From the NCBI RefSeq assembly GCF_014930455.1, contig NZ_JAAIYO010000005.1:310001-374000 (forward strand): a stretch of DNA of 64,000 nt, given 5' to 3'. Below the pieces are notes generated by a model that searched no databases, was not told where the DNA came from, and saw only the letters and a program-made list of their open reading frames with translations. This document shows positions 53,020 to 62,490 of the stretch, piece by piece (within the stretch, counting starts at the first letter, position 1; each line of letters starts with the position of its first letter). Origin of the DNA: Corallococcus soli (GTDB taxonomy: Bacteria; Myxococcota; Myxococcia; Myxococcales; Myxococcaceae). Position numbers and translations under genes: made by a program.

Positions 53020-54102
53020 GTGGCTGAACCCGAGGTCAGGCTGGAGCTGCGTTCCCAGGTCACGCCCCGCACGGTGTTCACCGTGTGCTTCGCGGTGCTG
53101 GGGGTGATCATCCTGGTGATGCTCGTCGTCAAGACGCGCGTGGCGCTCACGCTCACGGGCATCGCGGCGCTGCTCGCCCTGTCGCTGGAGCACGGCGTGT
53201 CGCGGCTGGAGAAGCGCGGCCTCAAGCGGTGGATGGCCATCGCGCTGGTGCTGCTGGCGCTCTTCGTGGCGGTGTCCGCGCTGGGCCTGCTGGTGATTCC
53301 GGACCTGGTGGCGCAGGTGGACGCGCTCCTCACGCAGTGGCCGCAGCTGTGGCGGCAGGTGCGCGGCACCGGCATCCTGCGCGCGCTCAACGAGCGGCTG
53401 CACAGCCTGGGCTGGAACGAGCGCCTGGAGGAGGCCACCCCGGCGCTCGCGGGCCCGCTGCCGGAGCTCCTCATGAGCGCCATTGGCGGCGTGGTGGGCC
53501 TGCTGGGCGGCGTGCTCACCGTCTTCTTCCTGGTGGTTTTCATGCTGGTGTTCGGCGGCGGCCTGCTGCGGCGCATGCTGGACCTGGCGCGTCCGGACTA
53601 CCGCCTGCGCTACGTGCGCGTGCTGCGCAACATCTACACCGCGACGGGCGGCTACCTGTCCGGCATCACCCTCATCTGCGCCATCAACGCCGTGCTGACC
53701 ACCACCATGCTGGCGGTGCTGGGCCTGCCCTTCTACCTGCCCCTGGGGGTCGCGAGCGGCTTCTCCAGCCTCGTGCCCTACGCGGGGCCCATCATCGCGG
53801 GCGGCTTCATCACGCTGCTGACGCTGGCGACGGGCGGCATGTGGAAGGCGCTGGCGGTGTTCGTCTACTTCCTCCTGTACGGGCAGTTGGAGGGCAACGT
53901 GATGGCGCCGCTCGTCTTCAAGCGCACCGTGCACGTCAACCCGCTGCTCACGCTGCTGGCCGTCCTCTTCTGTGTGGAACTGGCCGGTATCGTCGGCGCG
54001 GTGGTCGCGGTGCCGGTGGCGGCCGCGGTGCAGATCATCATCCGGGAAGTCCTCCTCTTCCGTCAGGAGCGCCGCGCCGCGACGGTCACCCTGGAGCCCT
54101 GA
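53020..54102 (+). CDS. AI-2E family transporter (PerM-like)
   Basis: A 360-residue polytopic membrane protein: helices at about 25-75, a soluble helical segment (LVAQVDALLTQWPQLWRQVRGTGIL), then GPLPELLMSAIGGVVGLLGGVLTVFFLVVFMLVFGG, LPLGVASGFSSLVPYAGPIIAGGFITLL, LYGQLEGNVMAPLVFKRTVHVNPLLTLLAVLFC, as in the AI-2E/PerM family. GTG 53020 is selected because GGGGAG lies 8 bases upstream. Its stop overlaps the ATG of the DedA gene (TGATG), so the two are coupled. Members export or exchange small solutes; the name AI-2E is a family label, not evidence of autoinducer transport. Confidence 0.93.
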   Translation: MAEPEVRLELRSQVTPRTVFTVCFAVLGVIILVMLVVKTRVALTLTGIAALLALSLEHGVSRLEKRGLKRWMAIALVLLALFVAVSALGLLVIPDLVAQVDALLTQWPQLWRQVRGTGILRALNERLHSLGWNERLEEATPALAGPLPELLMSAIGGVVGLLGGVLTVFFLVVFMLVFGGGLLRRMLDLARPDYRLRYVRVLRNIYTATGGYLSGITLICAINAVLTTTMLAVLGLPFYLPLGVASGFSSLVPYAGPIIAGGFITLLTLATGGMWKALAVFVYFLLYGQLEGNVMAPLVFKRTVHVNPLLTLLAVLFCVELAGIVGAVVAVPVAAAVQIIIREVLLFRQERRAATVTLEP

Positions 54103-54713
54103 TGGCCTCACCCCTCCAGCTGCTGCTCACCCACGGCTCCGGACCGCTCATCTTCCTGGTGCTGGTGGCTGGCGGGCTGGGGTTGCCGTTCCCGGAGGAC
54201 CTCGTGCAGCTGGCCGCGGGCGTGCTCGCGCACCGGGGCCTGATGCCGCTACCGGCGGCCATGGCCGTGTGCTTCCTGGGCGTGCTGTGTGGCGACACCG
54301 TGCTCTTCCTCATGTGCCGGCGCCTGGGGCAGGCCCTGTACACGCACCCGCGCACCCGCCGCCTGTTTCCCCCTGAGCGCCGCGCGCGCGTCCAGGCGCT
54401 GTTCGCGAAGCACGGCTCGCGCGTCGTCTTCGTGGGCCGCTTCCTGTCCGTGCTGCGCGTGCCGGTGTTCGCCATGGCCGCCGCGGAGGGCATGCCCCTG
54501 CGCCGCTTCCTCCTCTGGGACGGCCTGGCGCTGTGCCTGAGCTCCCCCCTCGTGGTGACGCTGGGCTACGTGGGCTCCGCCAGCGTGGACCGCGTGGCGA
54601 AGGGCGTGGGTCAGGTGGAGCACTTCATTGCGCTGGCGGGCGTGGCCGCGCTGCTGGTCGTACTCGGCGTGCGCCACGTGCGCGGGCGTCAGCACGACCG
54701 GGCCCCTGCGTGA
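54102..54713 (+). CDS. DedA family membrane protein
   Basis: A 203-residue inner membrane protein of the DedA/SNARE-associated group: LVLVAGGLGLPFPEDLVQLAAGVL, MAVCFLGVLCGDTVLFLMCRRLG, FLLWDGLALCLSSPLVVTLGYVGS. The acidic residues in LPFPEDLVQ and the Arg in HGSRVVFVGRFLSVLRVPVFAMA are the conserved functional set. DedA proteins affect lipid-carrier flipping and membrane potential. Its ATG overlaps the preceding stop by one base. Confidence 0.93.
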   Translation: MASPLQLLLTHGSGPLIFLVLVAGGLGLPFPEDLVQLAAGVLAHRGLMPLPAAMAVCFLGVLCGDTVLFLMCRRLGQALYTHPRTRRLFPPERRARVQALFAKHGSRVVFVGRFLSVLRVPVFAMAAAEGMPLRRFLLWDGLALCLSSPLVVTLGYVGSASVDRVAKGVGQVEHFIALAGVAALLVVLGVRHVRGRQHDRAPA

Positions 54714-54721
54714 CCCCTCGC

Positions 54722-54742
54722 GGGCAGGCGCTCCCCCTGCCC
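54722..54742 (+). terminator. Hairpin after the DedA gene
   Basis: GGGCAGG and CCTGCCC form a 7-bp stem with a 7-base loop, 9 bases after the DedA stop. No U-tract. Confidence 0.4.
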
Positions 54743-54905
54743 CACCCGGCGTGGGAGCTGGCAAGCACACACTCCCGTCACTGCGTCGCGGCGGCGGCTT
54801 CACGGTTCCAGTATCTACACAGCGTGCTCCTCCGCCCTGCCCCGGAGCACTCCGCCTCGCGTCGCGCCAGGCGACGGCCGGGCCCCTGAGACTTCCCGAG
54901 GAGAC

Positions 54906-57900
54906 ATGGAACAGGACAGCACCACGCAAGGCGGCCCCGGAATGGGGGCGTCCTCCCCCGAGGCCATGGACTGGCTTTCGGGAGGCGGCGAGATGGGCAA
55001 GCTCATCCGCGCCATGGACTGGTCCAGGACACCGCTGGGGCCGGTGGAGGCCTGGCCGCAGAGCCTGCGCACCACCGTCAGCCTGTGCCTGTCCTCCACG
55101 TTCCCCATCCTCATCGCGTGGGGACCGGAGCGCGTGCAGATCTACAACGACAGCTACCGGCCTATTTGCGGCGCCAAGCATCCAGAGTCCATGGGGCAGC
55201 CCTTCCGCGTCTGCTGGGCCACGGCGCTGCCCATGGTGGGGGGCGCGTTCGACAAGGCGGGCGCCGGCACGGGTTCCTACATCGAGAACCAGCGCATGCT
55301 CCTGGACCGGTACGGCTACCTGGAGGAGGCCTTCATGACGTTCTCCTTCAGCCCCATCCGCGACGAGTCCGGCAGCGTGGGCGGGCTCTTCCACCCCATC
55401 ACCGAAGTCACGGAGAAGATGCTCAGCGCGCGCAGGACGCAGACCCTGCGCGAGCTGGCCGCCCTGCTGGGCAAGGTGAAGACGGTGGAGGCCATTGGCG
55501 CCGCGCTGCCACAGCTGCCCCCGGACGCCGCGCTCGACGTGCCCTTCCTGCTGTTCTACCGCCGCGACGAAGCCCGCGACGGGGTCCGGCTCGTGAACGC
55601 CATGGGCCTGCCCCCGGGCAGCGCGTGGAGTCCGGAGGAGGCGGCGCTGGACGGGCCGTGGCCCTTCGCGGCCAGCACGACCGCGGAGCCGCGCACGGTG
55701 GACGTCCCGCGCGCGCCGCTGGAGGGCGTGACGTGTGGCCCGTATGAGGATCCGCCCGTCCACGCGCGCGTGCTGCCGCTCATCCCCGCCGGCATGACGG
55801 AGCCCTTCGGCTACCTGGTGGCGGGCGTGAGTCCCCGGCGCGCGCTGGACGATGCCTACCGGAGCTTCTACGAACAGTTGCAGAGCACGTTGACCACCGC
55901 GGTGGTCAACGTGCGCACGTACGAAGCGGAGGCGCAGCGCGCGGAGGCGCTGGCCGCCATCGACCGGGCGAAGACGGCGTTCTTCTCCAACGTGTCGCAC
56001 GAGTTCCGCACGCCGCTCACGCTCATCCTGGGCCCGCTGGAGGAGTCGCTCGCGGACACCTCCTTCCCGCTGCCCCCGGCCCAGCGCGCGCGCCAGGAGC
56101 TCACCCACCGCAACGCGCTGCGCCTGCTGAAGCTGGTGAATTCGCTGCTGGACTTCTCCCGCATCGAGGCCGGGCGGGTGAAGGCGAGCTTCCACCCCAC
56201 GGACCTGGGCCAGCTCACCGAGGACCTGACCAGCGTCTTCCGCTCCGCCATGGAGAAGGCGGGCCTGACGTACACCGTCGAGGTGGCGGACGTGGGCGAG
56301 CCCGTCTACGTGGACCGGGACATGTGGGAGAAGGTTGTCCTCAACCTGCTCTCCAACGCCTTCAAGTTCACGCTCCAGGGCGGCGTCACCGTGCGGCTCT
56401 CGCGCGAGGGCGACCGGGTGCGGCTCGCCGTGCGTGACACCGGCACCGGCATCCCGGAGGCGGAGCTGCCCCGCGTGTTCGAGCGCTTCCACCGCGTGGA
56501 GACGTCCCGGGGGCGCACCCATGAAGGCACCGGCATCGGGCTGGCGCTCATCCAGGAGCTGGTGAAGCTGCACGGCGGCACGCTGGGCGTGGAGAGCGTG
56601 GAGGAGGAGGGCAGCACCTTCTTCGTGGAGCTGCCCCTGGGCAGCGCGCACCTGCCCCAGGAGCACGTCCATCAGGCGCGGGGGGAGGCCCACGCGGGCA
56701 AGCTGGGGTCGGCCTTCAGCGAGGAGGCGCTGCGGTGGCTCCCGGACGCGCCGGACGCCATCCCCCCGTCGGTGCCGGAGCAGGCCCCGCGCGTGGAGCC
56801 CACCACCGCGCTGGGCCACCAGGGCGCGGGGCTCGTGCTGCCGCCGGGGCGCGGCCGCATCCTCGTGGCGGACGACAACGCGGACATGCGCGCGTACGTG
56901 AGCAGCCTGCTGGCCCCGCAGTGGGAGGTGCGCACGGTGGCGGATGGCGAAGCGGCCTTCGAGGCGGCGCTCCGGGACAGGCCGGACCTCATCCTGAGCG
57001 ACGTGATGATGCCCCGGCTGGACGGCTTCGGGCTCCTGCGCAAGCTGCGCGACGACGTGCGCACGCGCGGCATCCCCTTCGTCCTGCTGTCCGCGCGCGC
57101 GGGCGAGGAGGCGCGCATCGAGGGCCTCCAGGCTGGCGCGGACGACTACCTGGTGAAGCCCTTCTCCGCGCGCGAATTGCAGGCGCGGGTGGACAGCCAG
57201 CTCCAGTTGGGGCGCGCGCGCCAGCAGCTCTCCGACTTCTTCATGCAGGCCCCCACGGCCATGTGCGTGATGACGGGCCCGGAGCTGGTGTTCACGGTCA
57301 TCAACCCCATGTTCGCGGACCTGATGGGCCGGGACATGCTGGGCAAGCGGGCCCGCGACGCCCAGCCGGAAGGGGGCCACGGCGTCCTGCTCCAGTGCCT
57401 GGAGGGCGTCTTCCACACGGGCCAGCCCTTCGTGGGCCGCGAGGTGCCGGTGCGGCAGCCGGACGGCCGGGGCGGGCTGAAGGAGCTGCTGGCGGACGTG
57501 GACATCCACCCGCAGCGCGACAGCGAGGGCCACATCCTGGGGCTGCTCGTCGCCGTGCAGGAGGTCAGCGAACAGGTCCGCGCGCGCCAGCGCCTGGAGG
57601 CCCTCACGCAGGACCTGCGCAACGCCCTCACCTCGCGGGACACCTTCCTGGGCGTGGCGTCGCACGAGCTGAAGACGCCCGTCACCGCGCTGCTGCTGCA
57701 CCTGGAGGTGACGCGCCGCCGCCTGTCCTCCCAGCGCGCCGAGCCGCCCACGCCCGAGAAGCTGAAGGTCGCCATGGACACGGCGCTGCGGCAGGTGGAG
57801 CGGCTGGCGCGGCTGGTGGACGAGCTGCTGGACGTCTCCCGCATCCAGGCCGGCAAGCTGGACTTCCACCTGGAGGAGAGCGACCCGGTGGAGCTGGTGC

Positions 57901-58331
57901 GGGAGGTGCTCGAGTCCTTCCACGAGCAGCTCCACCAGGCCCGCTGCGCGGTGGAGCTGCGGGTGGAGTCCGGCGCGCGCGTGTGGTGGGACCGCTCGCG
58001 CATGGAGCAGGTGCTGGTGAACCTGGTGTCCAACGCCATCAAGTACGCGCCCGGTCAGCCCATCCGCATCGAGGTCACCCGACACGACGGCCAGCTGTCC
58101 ATCCGCGTCGCGGACTCCGGGCCCGGCATCCCCCGCGAACACCAGGCCCGCGTCTTCGAGCGCTTCGAGCGCGGAGGCCCGCCCCGCTCCGTGCACGGCC
58201 TGGGGCTGGGGCTCTTCATCGCGAGTCAAATCGTCCAGGGCCACCACGGCCAGCTGCGCCTGGACAGCGACGCGGGCCGCGGCGCCACCTTCACCATCGA
58301 GCTGCCGCTCAAGCCCCACGCGCAGGCCTGA
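54906..58331 (+). CDS. Double-kinase hybrid: PAS-GAF-HisKA-HATPase-REC-PAS-HisKA-HATPase
   Basis: A 1141-residue soluble protein with two complete kinase cores. Order: PAS-like (about 45-165, IYNDSYRPICGAKHPE), GAF (180-345), HisKA with SHEFRTP and His365, HATPase (LLSNAFKFT, TGTGIP, GTGIGLALI), receiver (640-760, Asp699 in ILSDVMMPRLDG, Lys in LVKPF), PAS (770-890, FFMQAPTAMCVM), second HisKA with SHELKTP and His920, and second HATPase to the end (LVSNAIKYAPG, SGPGIP, GLGLGLFIA). The HisKA/receiver/HisKA chain could relay phosphate within one chain. No adjacent response regulator. ATG 54906 has GAGGAGAC before it. Confidence 0.94.
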   Translation: MEQDSTTQGGPGMGASSPEAMDWLSGGGEMGKLIRAMDWSRTPLGPVEAWPQSLRTTVSLCLSSTFPILIAWGPERVQIYNDSYRPICGAKHPESMGQPFRVCWATALPMVGGAFDKAGAGTGSYIENQRMLLDRYGYLEEAFMTFSFSPIRDESGSVGGLFHPITEVTEKMLSARRTQTLRELAALLGKVKTVEAIGAALPQLPPDAALDVPFLLFYRRDEARDGVRLVNAMGLPPGSAWSPEEAALDGPWPFAASTTAEPRTVDVPRAPLEGVTCGPYEDPPVHARVLPLIPAGMTEPFGYLVAGVSPRRALDDAYRSFYEQLQSTLTTAVVNVRTYEAEAQRAEALAAIDRAKTAFFSNVSHEFRTPLTLILGPLEESLADTSFPLPPAQRARQELTHRNALRLLKLVNSLLDFSRIEAGRVKASFHPTDLGQLTEDLTSVFRSAMEKAGLTYTVEVADVGEPVYVDRDMWEKVVLNLLSNAFKFTLQGGVTVRLSREGDRVRLAVRDTGTGIPEAELPRVFERFHRVETSRGRTHEGTGIGLALIQELVKLHGGTLGVESVEEEGSTFFVELPLGSAHLPQEHVHQARGEAHAGKLGSAFSEEALRWLPDAPDAIPPSVPEQAPRVEPTTALGHQGAGLVLPPGRGRILVADDNADMRAYVSSLLAPQWEVRTVADGEAAFEAALRDRPDLILSDVMMPRLDGFGLLRKLRDDVRTRGIPFVLLSARAGEEARIEGLQAGADDYLVKPFSARELQARVDSQLQLGRARQQLSDFFMQAPTAMCVMTGPELVFTVINPMFADLMGRDMLGKRARDAQPEGGHGVLLQCLEGVFHTGQPFVGREVPVRQPDGRGGLKELLADVDIHPQRDSEGHILGLLVAVQEVSEQVRARQRLEALTQDLRNALTSRDTFLGVASHELKTPVTALLLHLEVTRRRLSSQRAEPPTPEKLKVAMDTALRQVERLARLVDELLDVSRIQAGKLDFHLEESDPVELVREVLESFHEQLHQARCAVELRVESGARVWWDRSRMEQVLVNLVSNAIKYAPGQPIRIEVTRHDGQLSIRVADSGPGIPREHQARVFERFERGGPPRSVHGLGLGLFIASQIVQGHHGQLRLDSDAGRGATFTIELPLKPHAQA

Positions 58332-58343
58332 GCGCGGCCTGCC

Positions 58344-59798
58344 TCAGTGCGCGACCTGGGGCGGCTTCTCCACGTCGGGCCGGATGTTCTGGTTCCAGTG
58401 GAAGAGGTTGGTGGGGTCGTAGCGGTTCTTCACCTCCACCAGCGTCGGGTGGTTGTCGCGGTAGGTCGCCTGCACGCGCTCCTGGCCCTCCTCCATCATG
58501 AAGTTCACGTAGGCGCCTCCCGCCGAATAGGGGTGCAGCGCGTCGTAGTAGGCCTTCGCCCAGTCGGAGATCTCCGCCACCCGCTCCGGCGAGGGATCCA
58601 CGCCGACGATGACCTCCGACCAGCGGGCGTCGCGGTAGCTGAAGGCCGTCTCCCGCGGCCCCACCCGGTGCGCCGCCCCGTCCACGGGGTAGAGGTGCAT
58701 GGTGGAGTGCATCGACGGGAGGCGCTCGGCGAACTCCAGATGGCGCGCGATGGCTTCGTCGCTCAGCTCGCGCACGAAGTCCGCGCGCCAGTACCATTGC
58801 AGCCCCGGCGGATAGAGCGCGTCGAAGGCGGTCTGCAGCAGGGGGTAGGGCATGGGCTGCACCCCATGCAGCGCGGGCTTGAGCGCCTGCACCGGCGCGA
58901 ACAGCGCGTCCGCCTTGGCGGGGTCCCCGCTGTAGCACCACACCACGCCGCACACCTTCTTCAGGTGGAGCTCCTCCGGGAAGGGGGGCGCGGGTGGCAC
59001 CGTCATGAAGGCGAAGAAGCCGTTGAGCTCCTCGGGCGCGGCCGGCAGGAATTCGCGGTACCAGCGCATCACCTCCGCCGCGCGGTCCAGGGGCCAGAGC
59101 GTGGGGCCGGCGATGACGGTGTCCACCGGACAGCCCCGGAAGAGGAACGACGTCACCACGCCGAAGTTGCCGCCCCCGCCGCGCACCGCCCAGAACAGGT
59201 CCGGGTACTTCTCCGCGCTGGCGGTGACGAGCCGGCCGTCGGCGAGCACCATGTCCACGGCGAGCAGGTTGTCGATGGTGAGGCCGAAGCGGCGCGTGAG
59301 GTGGCCCAGGCCGCCCCCCAGCGTGAGTCCGCCCACCCCCGTGGTGGAGATGATGCCGGAGGGCACGGCGAGCCCGAAGGCATGGGTGGCGTGGTCCACG
59401 TCCGCCCAGACGGCCCCGCCCGCGACCCGCACCGTGCGGGCCTCGGGGTCCACCCGCACGCCGCGCATGTCCGACAGGTCGATGGCCAGCCCGCCGTCGC
59501 ACAGCCCCAGGCCGCCGCCGTTGTGTCCGCCGCCGCGCACGGACAGCTCCAGCTTCTGCTCCCGGGCGAAGTTCACGGAGGCGATGACGTCCGCCACGTC
59601 CGCGCACTTGATGACCATGGCCGGGCGCTTGTGGATCATCGCGTTGTACAGCTGGCAGGCCTCCGCGTAGCCAGCGTCCCCGGGCTGGAGGAGCGCGCCC
59701 CGCAGCCGCGCCCGGAAGGGCTCCACGCTGTCCGGCGTCAGCCCGGGGGGTGGACCCGTGCCGCTCGTCGGACGCGGGCGTTGGGTTTCGACGGTCAT
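58344..59798 (-). CDS. FAD-linked oxidase of the BBE/6-hydroxynicotine-oxidase type
   Basis: A 484-residue oxidoreductase of the PCMH family. RGGGHNGGG contains His92, the probable 8-alpha attachment site; GGGLGHLTRRFGLTIDNL has a His where bicovalent enzymes have Cys, so single attachment is expected. A C-terminal berberine-bridge-like segment (AYYDALHPYSAGGAYVNFM, RYDPTNLFHWNQNI) completes the family pattern. ATG 59798 has AGGAGGG 6 bases before it. No signal peptide. Substrate unknown. Confidence 0.92.
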   Translation of the reverse strand: MTVETQRPRPTSGTGPPPGLTPDSVEPFRARLRGALLQPGDAGYAEACQLYNAMIHKRPAMVIKCADVADVIASVNFAREQKLELSVRGGGHNGGGLGLCDGGLAIDLSDMRGVRVDPEARTVRVAGGAVWADVDHATHAFGLAVPSGIISTTGVGGLTLGGGLGHLTRRFGLTIDNLLAVDMVLADGRLVTASAEKYPDLFWAVRGGGGNFGVVTSFLFRGCPVDTVIAGPTLWPLDRAAEVMRWYREFLPAAPEELNGFFAFMTVPPAPPFPEELHLKKVCGVVWCYSGDPAKADALFAPVQALKPALHGVQPMPYPLLQTAFDALYPPGLQWYWRADFVRELSDEAIARHLEFAERLPSMHSTMHLYPVDGAAHRVGPRETAFSYRDARWSEVIVGVDPSPERVAEISDWAKAYYDALHPYSAGGAYVNFMMEEGQERVQATYRDNHPTLVEVKNRYDPTNLFHWNQNIRPDVEKPPQVAH

Positions 59799-59961
59799 GG
59801 GAATTCCCTCCTGGATGGGCTGGAGACGACACAGCGCCTGAATCAACGAATGCGCACGCCGCCAGCCGCACGACATAGGGAGGCGGCGAGGGGCTTCCAG
59901 GCATGCGCCGACCGGCGGGAGCGGACGCAGCGCTCCGCCCCTCCGCCTCTCCCGGTGGGCC

Positions 59962-61293
59962 TCAGCCCGAGGCCACCTCGCGCAGGCTGTCCTCCACGCC
60001 AGCGAGCAGCACGTCCAGGTCCGCGTCAGGGATGTTGAGCGCGGGCGCGATGTAGACGGTGTCGCCCAGCGGGCGCAGGTACAAGCCCCGGCGGCGCGCG
60101 GCTTCGTACACGCGCCAGCCGCTGTTCGCGAAGTAGCCCCCGCCGCCCAGGTCCAGCGCGCCCACCATGCCCACCGCGCGCGGGCGCACGAGTCCGGGGA
60201 GGGTGGCGGCCATGCGCTCGAAGGCGGCCTTCACGCGGGGCGCCTTGCGCTGCACCTGGCCCAGCACGTCCTCGTCCCGGTAAACAGCCAGCACCTCGCG
60301 CGCCACCGCCGCGCCCAGCGGGTTGCCACAGTAGGAGTGCCCGTAATAGAGCGCCCGGTCCTTCGCCCCCAGGAAGCCCGCGAAGATGCGCTCGGACGCG
60401 AGCGTGGCGCCGAAGGGCAGCAGGCCCCCGCTCAGCGCCTTGGCCAAGCACAGCAGGTCCGGCACCACCTCCGCCAGGTCCACCGCGAAGCGCGCGCCGG
60501 TGCGGCCCAGGCCGGTGAAGACCTCGTCCGCGATGAGGAAGGTGTCCACGTCGCGGGTGGCCTTGCGCACCTCGCGCACGAAGTCCGGCGACGACATCCA
60601 CATGCCCACCGCGCCCTGGATGACGGGCTCCAGGATGACGCCGGCGATGCCATCCGGATCCGCCTGGAGCGCCGCGCGCAGCTGCTCCAGCGCGCGCGCG
60701 TGGCCGCCGGGCTCCGCGGGGGACGGGACGTGCACCACGTCGAAGAGGAGCGGGCCGAACACGTCGCGGAACTCGGAGACGCCGCCCACGCTGGTGGCAC
60801 CCAGCGTCTCACCGTGGAAGGCGCCGGACAGGGTGATGAAGCGGGTGCGACGGGGCCGGCCGTTCTGCGCCCAGTACTGCGCGGCCATCTTGATGGCCAC
60901 CTCCACCGCGGTGCTGCCGTTGTCCGAATAGAAGACGCGCGACAGCTTCTCCTGCGCCGGCACATCCGCGCGGTCCGCGCCGGGGGCCAGCGCGGCCAGC
61001 TCCGAGGCCAGCAGGGCCGCGGGCCCGTGCGTCACGCCCGCGAGCGAGGCGTGGGCCAGGCAGCCGAGCTGGTCCGTGAGGGCGCGCACCAGCCGGGGGT
61101 GGCGGTGTCCCAGGGTGGACACCCACCAGGAGCCGTTGGCGTCCAGGTAGCGCCGACCGTCGGCGTCATGGAGGTAGACGCCCTCCGCGCGGACGACCAC
61201 CAGCGGGTCGGTGTCCGCGATGTACTGGGCCATGGCGGTGTAGGGGTGCCAGACGTGCTGCTTGTCCAGGCCGACGAGGGCTGCCCGCTCCAC
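59962..61293 (-). CDS. bioA: Adenosylmethionine-8-amino-7-oxononanoate aminotransferase
   Basis: A 443-residue class III PLP aminotransferase. Characteristic BioA phrases: HVWHPYTAMAQY at the start, GSWWVSTLGHRHP, GSTAVEVAIKMA, GAFHGETLGATSVGG, EPVIQGAVGMWMSSPDF, DEVFTGLGRTG and CLAKALSGGLLPFGATL with the PLP Lys at 285. The step converts KAPA to DAPA in biotin synthesis with SAM as amino donor. GTG 61293 has AGGAG 7 bases upstream. No other bio gene is in the window, so biotin genes must be scattered. Divergent from an acyl-CoA desaturase gene. Confidence 0.95.
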   Translation of the reverse strand: MERAALVGLDKQHVWHPYTAMAQYIADTDPLVVVRAEGVYLHDADGRRYLDANGSWWVSTLGHRHPRLVRALTDQLGCLAHASLAGVTHGPAALLASELAALAPGADRADVPAQEKLSRVFYSDNGSTAVEVAIKMAAQYWAQNGRPRRTRFITLSGAFHGETLGATSVGGVSEFRDVFGPLLFDVVHVPSPAEPGGHARALEQLRAALQADPDGIAGVILEPVIQGAVGMWMSSPDFVREVRKATRDVDTFLIADEVFTGLGRTGARFAVDLAEVVPDLLCLAKALSGGLLPFGATLASERIFAGFLGAKDRALYYGHSYCGNPLGAAVAREVLAVYRDEDVLGQVQRKAPRVKAAFERMAATLPGLVRPRAVGMVGALDLGGGGYFANSGWRVYEAARRRGLYLRPLGDTVYIAPALNIPDADLDVLLAGVEDSLREVASG

Positions 61294-61551
61294 GGTGTGT
61301 GCTCCTGACTGGGGGATGATCCATGCCCCGGGTGACGCGCCGCGTGCCGTTCTGCCCCCCTTTGGGGGCGGGCCGCAACGTCCTTTGCCGCACCGCGCCT
61401 ATCCGTCAGCGGACACGCCCAGGGGCGGGATGCCCGGTGTCGTTCGTCCCGGAACGGCCCGGAAGTGCTGGAGCGTGCCGCCGTCATGGAGCGCGCTGAC
61501 ATTGCCGTGACAGCCGCGGTGTTACCCCTGGTCTGACAGCACGGGAGAGTC

Positions 61552-62349
61552 ATGGCCATCGTCATCTTCTTCATCAGTCACTGGCTGCTCTGCGTCTTCT
61601 TCCAGAGCTTCTTCCAGCACCGCTATGCGGCGCACCGCATGTACAGCATGGGTCCGCGCACGGAGAAGGTGATGCACCTGCTCACCTATCTGGTGCAGGG
61701 CTCGTCGTACCTGTCGCCGAAGGCGTACGCCATCCTGCACCGCGAGCACCACGCCTTCTCCGACACGGAGAAGGACCCGCACTCTCCGCACTTCTTCAAG
61801 GACGCGCTGCGGATGATGCTGCACACGAAGAAGCGCTACGACGGCTTCGTGAAGGGCACGGTGACGCCGGAGCCGCGCTTCGAGGGCGGATACCCGGAGT
61901 GGCCGCTCGTGGACAAGACGCTGGGCCAGTCCTGGTGGGCGCCGCTGGTGTGGGTGGGCCTGTACACGGCGTTCTACGTGGCGTTCGCGACGTCGCCCTG
62001 GATGTTCCTGCTGTTGCCGGTGCACTTCGTGATGGGGCCGGTGCACGGCGCCATCGTGAACTGGTGCGGGCACAAGTACGGCTACCGCAACTTCAAGGGC
62101 AGCGACCACTCGCGCAACACGCTGCCGGTGGACGTGCTGTGCATGGGCGAGCTGTTCCAGAACAACCACCACAAGTTCGGCGCGAGCCCGAACTTCGCGG
62201 CGCGCGCCTTCGAAATCGACCCCACGTGGCAGGTGATGCGCGTGCTGTCGAAGCTGGGCGTCATCCGCATCACCACGCCCCAGCGCGCGGTGTACCCGGA
62301 GCCGCGCGAGGTGGCGCGCGCCAGCGGTGGCGGGGCGCAGACGGCCTGA
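61552..62349 (+). CDS. Acyl-CoA (delta-9-type) desaturase
   Basis: A 265-residue membrane desaturase. Di-iron His boxes: HRYAAH (23-28), HREHH (63-67), and NNHHK near the C-terminal third, with HGAIVNWCGH between them, the pattern of stearoyl-CoA-type desaturases. ATG 61552 follows GGGAGAG. Divergent from bioA across 258 bases in which I see no clear promoter. It introduces a double bond in acyl chains, relevant to membrane fluidity. A strong intrinsic terminator follows it. Confidence 0.92.
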   Translation: MAIVIFFISHWLLCVFFQSFFQHRYAAHRMYSMGPRTEKVMHLLTYLVQGSSYLSPKAYAILHREHHAFSDTEKDPHSPHFFKDALRMMLHTKKRYDGFVKGTVTPEPRFEGGYPEWPLVDKTLGQSWWAPLVWVGLYTAFYVAFATSPWMFLLLPVHFVMGPVHGAIVNWCGHKYGYRNFKGSDHSRNTLPVDVLCMGELFQNNHHKFGASPNFAARAFEIDPTWQVMRVLSKLGVIRITTPQRAVYPEPREVARASGGGAQTA

Positions 62350-62370
62350 GGTCCTGAAGTTGAAGTCACG

Positions 62371-62411
62371 CGGGGGAGCCGTCCGTCAGGACTGCTCCCC
62401 CGTTGTCGTTT
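62371..62411 (+). terminator. Intrinsic terminator
   Basis: CGGGGGAGC and GCTCCCCCG (62371-62379 and 62394-62402) form a perfect 9-bp stem with a 14-base loop, followed by TTGTCGTTT. It lies 21 bases after the desaturase gene. Confidence 0.82.
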
Positions 62412-62490
62412 CCGGGGGCCTGGTGCCGGCCCTGCTGGAGGCGGTTGGCGCTGGCGCCCCTGGGAGGTGCGCTGCCACACTCCCCGGGAA

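Noticed and set aside
54714-54905. Sigma54 promoter upstream of the double-kinase gene (TGGCAAGC)
   Set aside because: No matching GC element at the proper distance.
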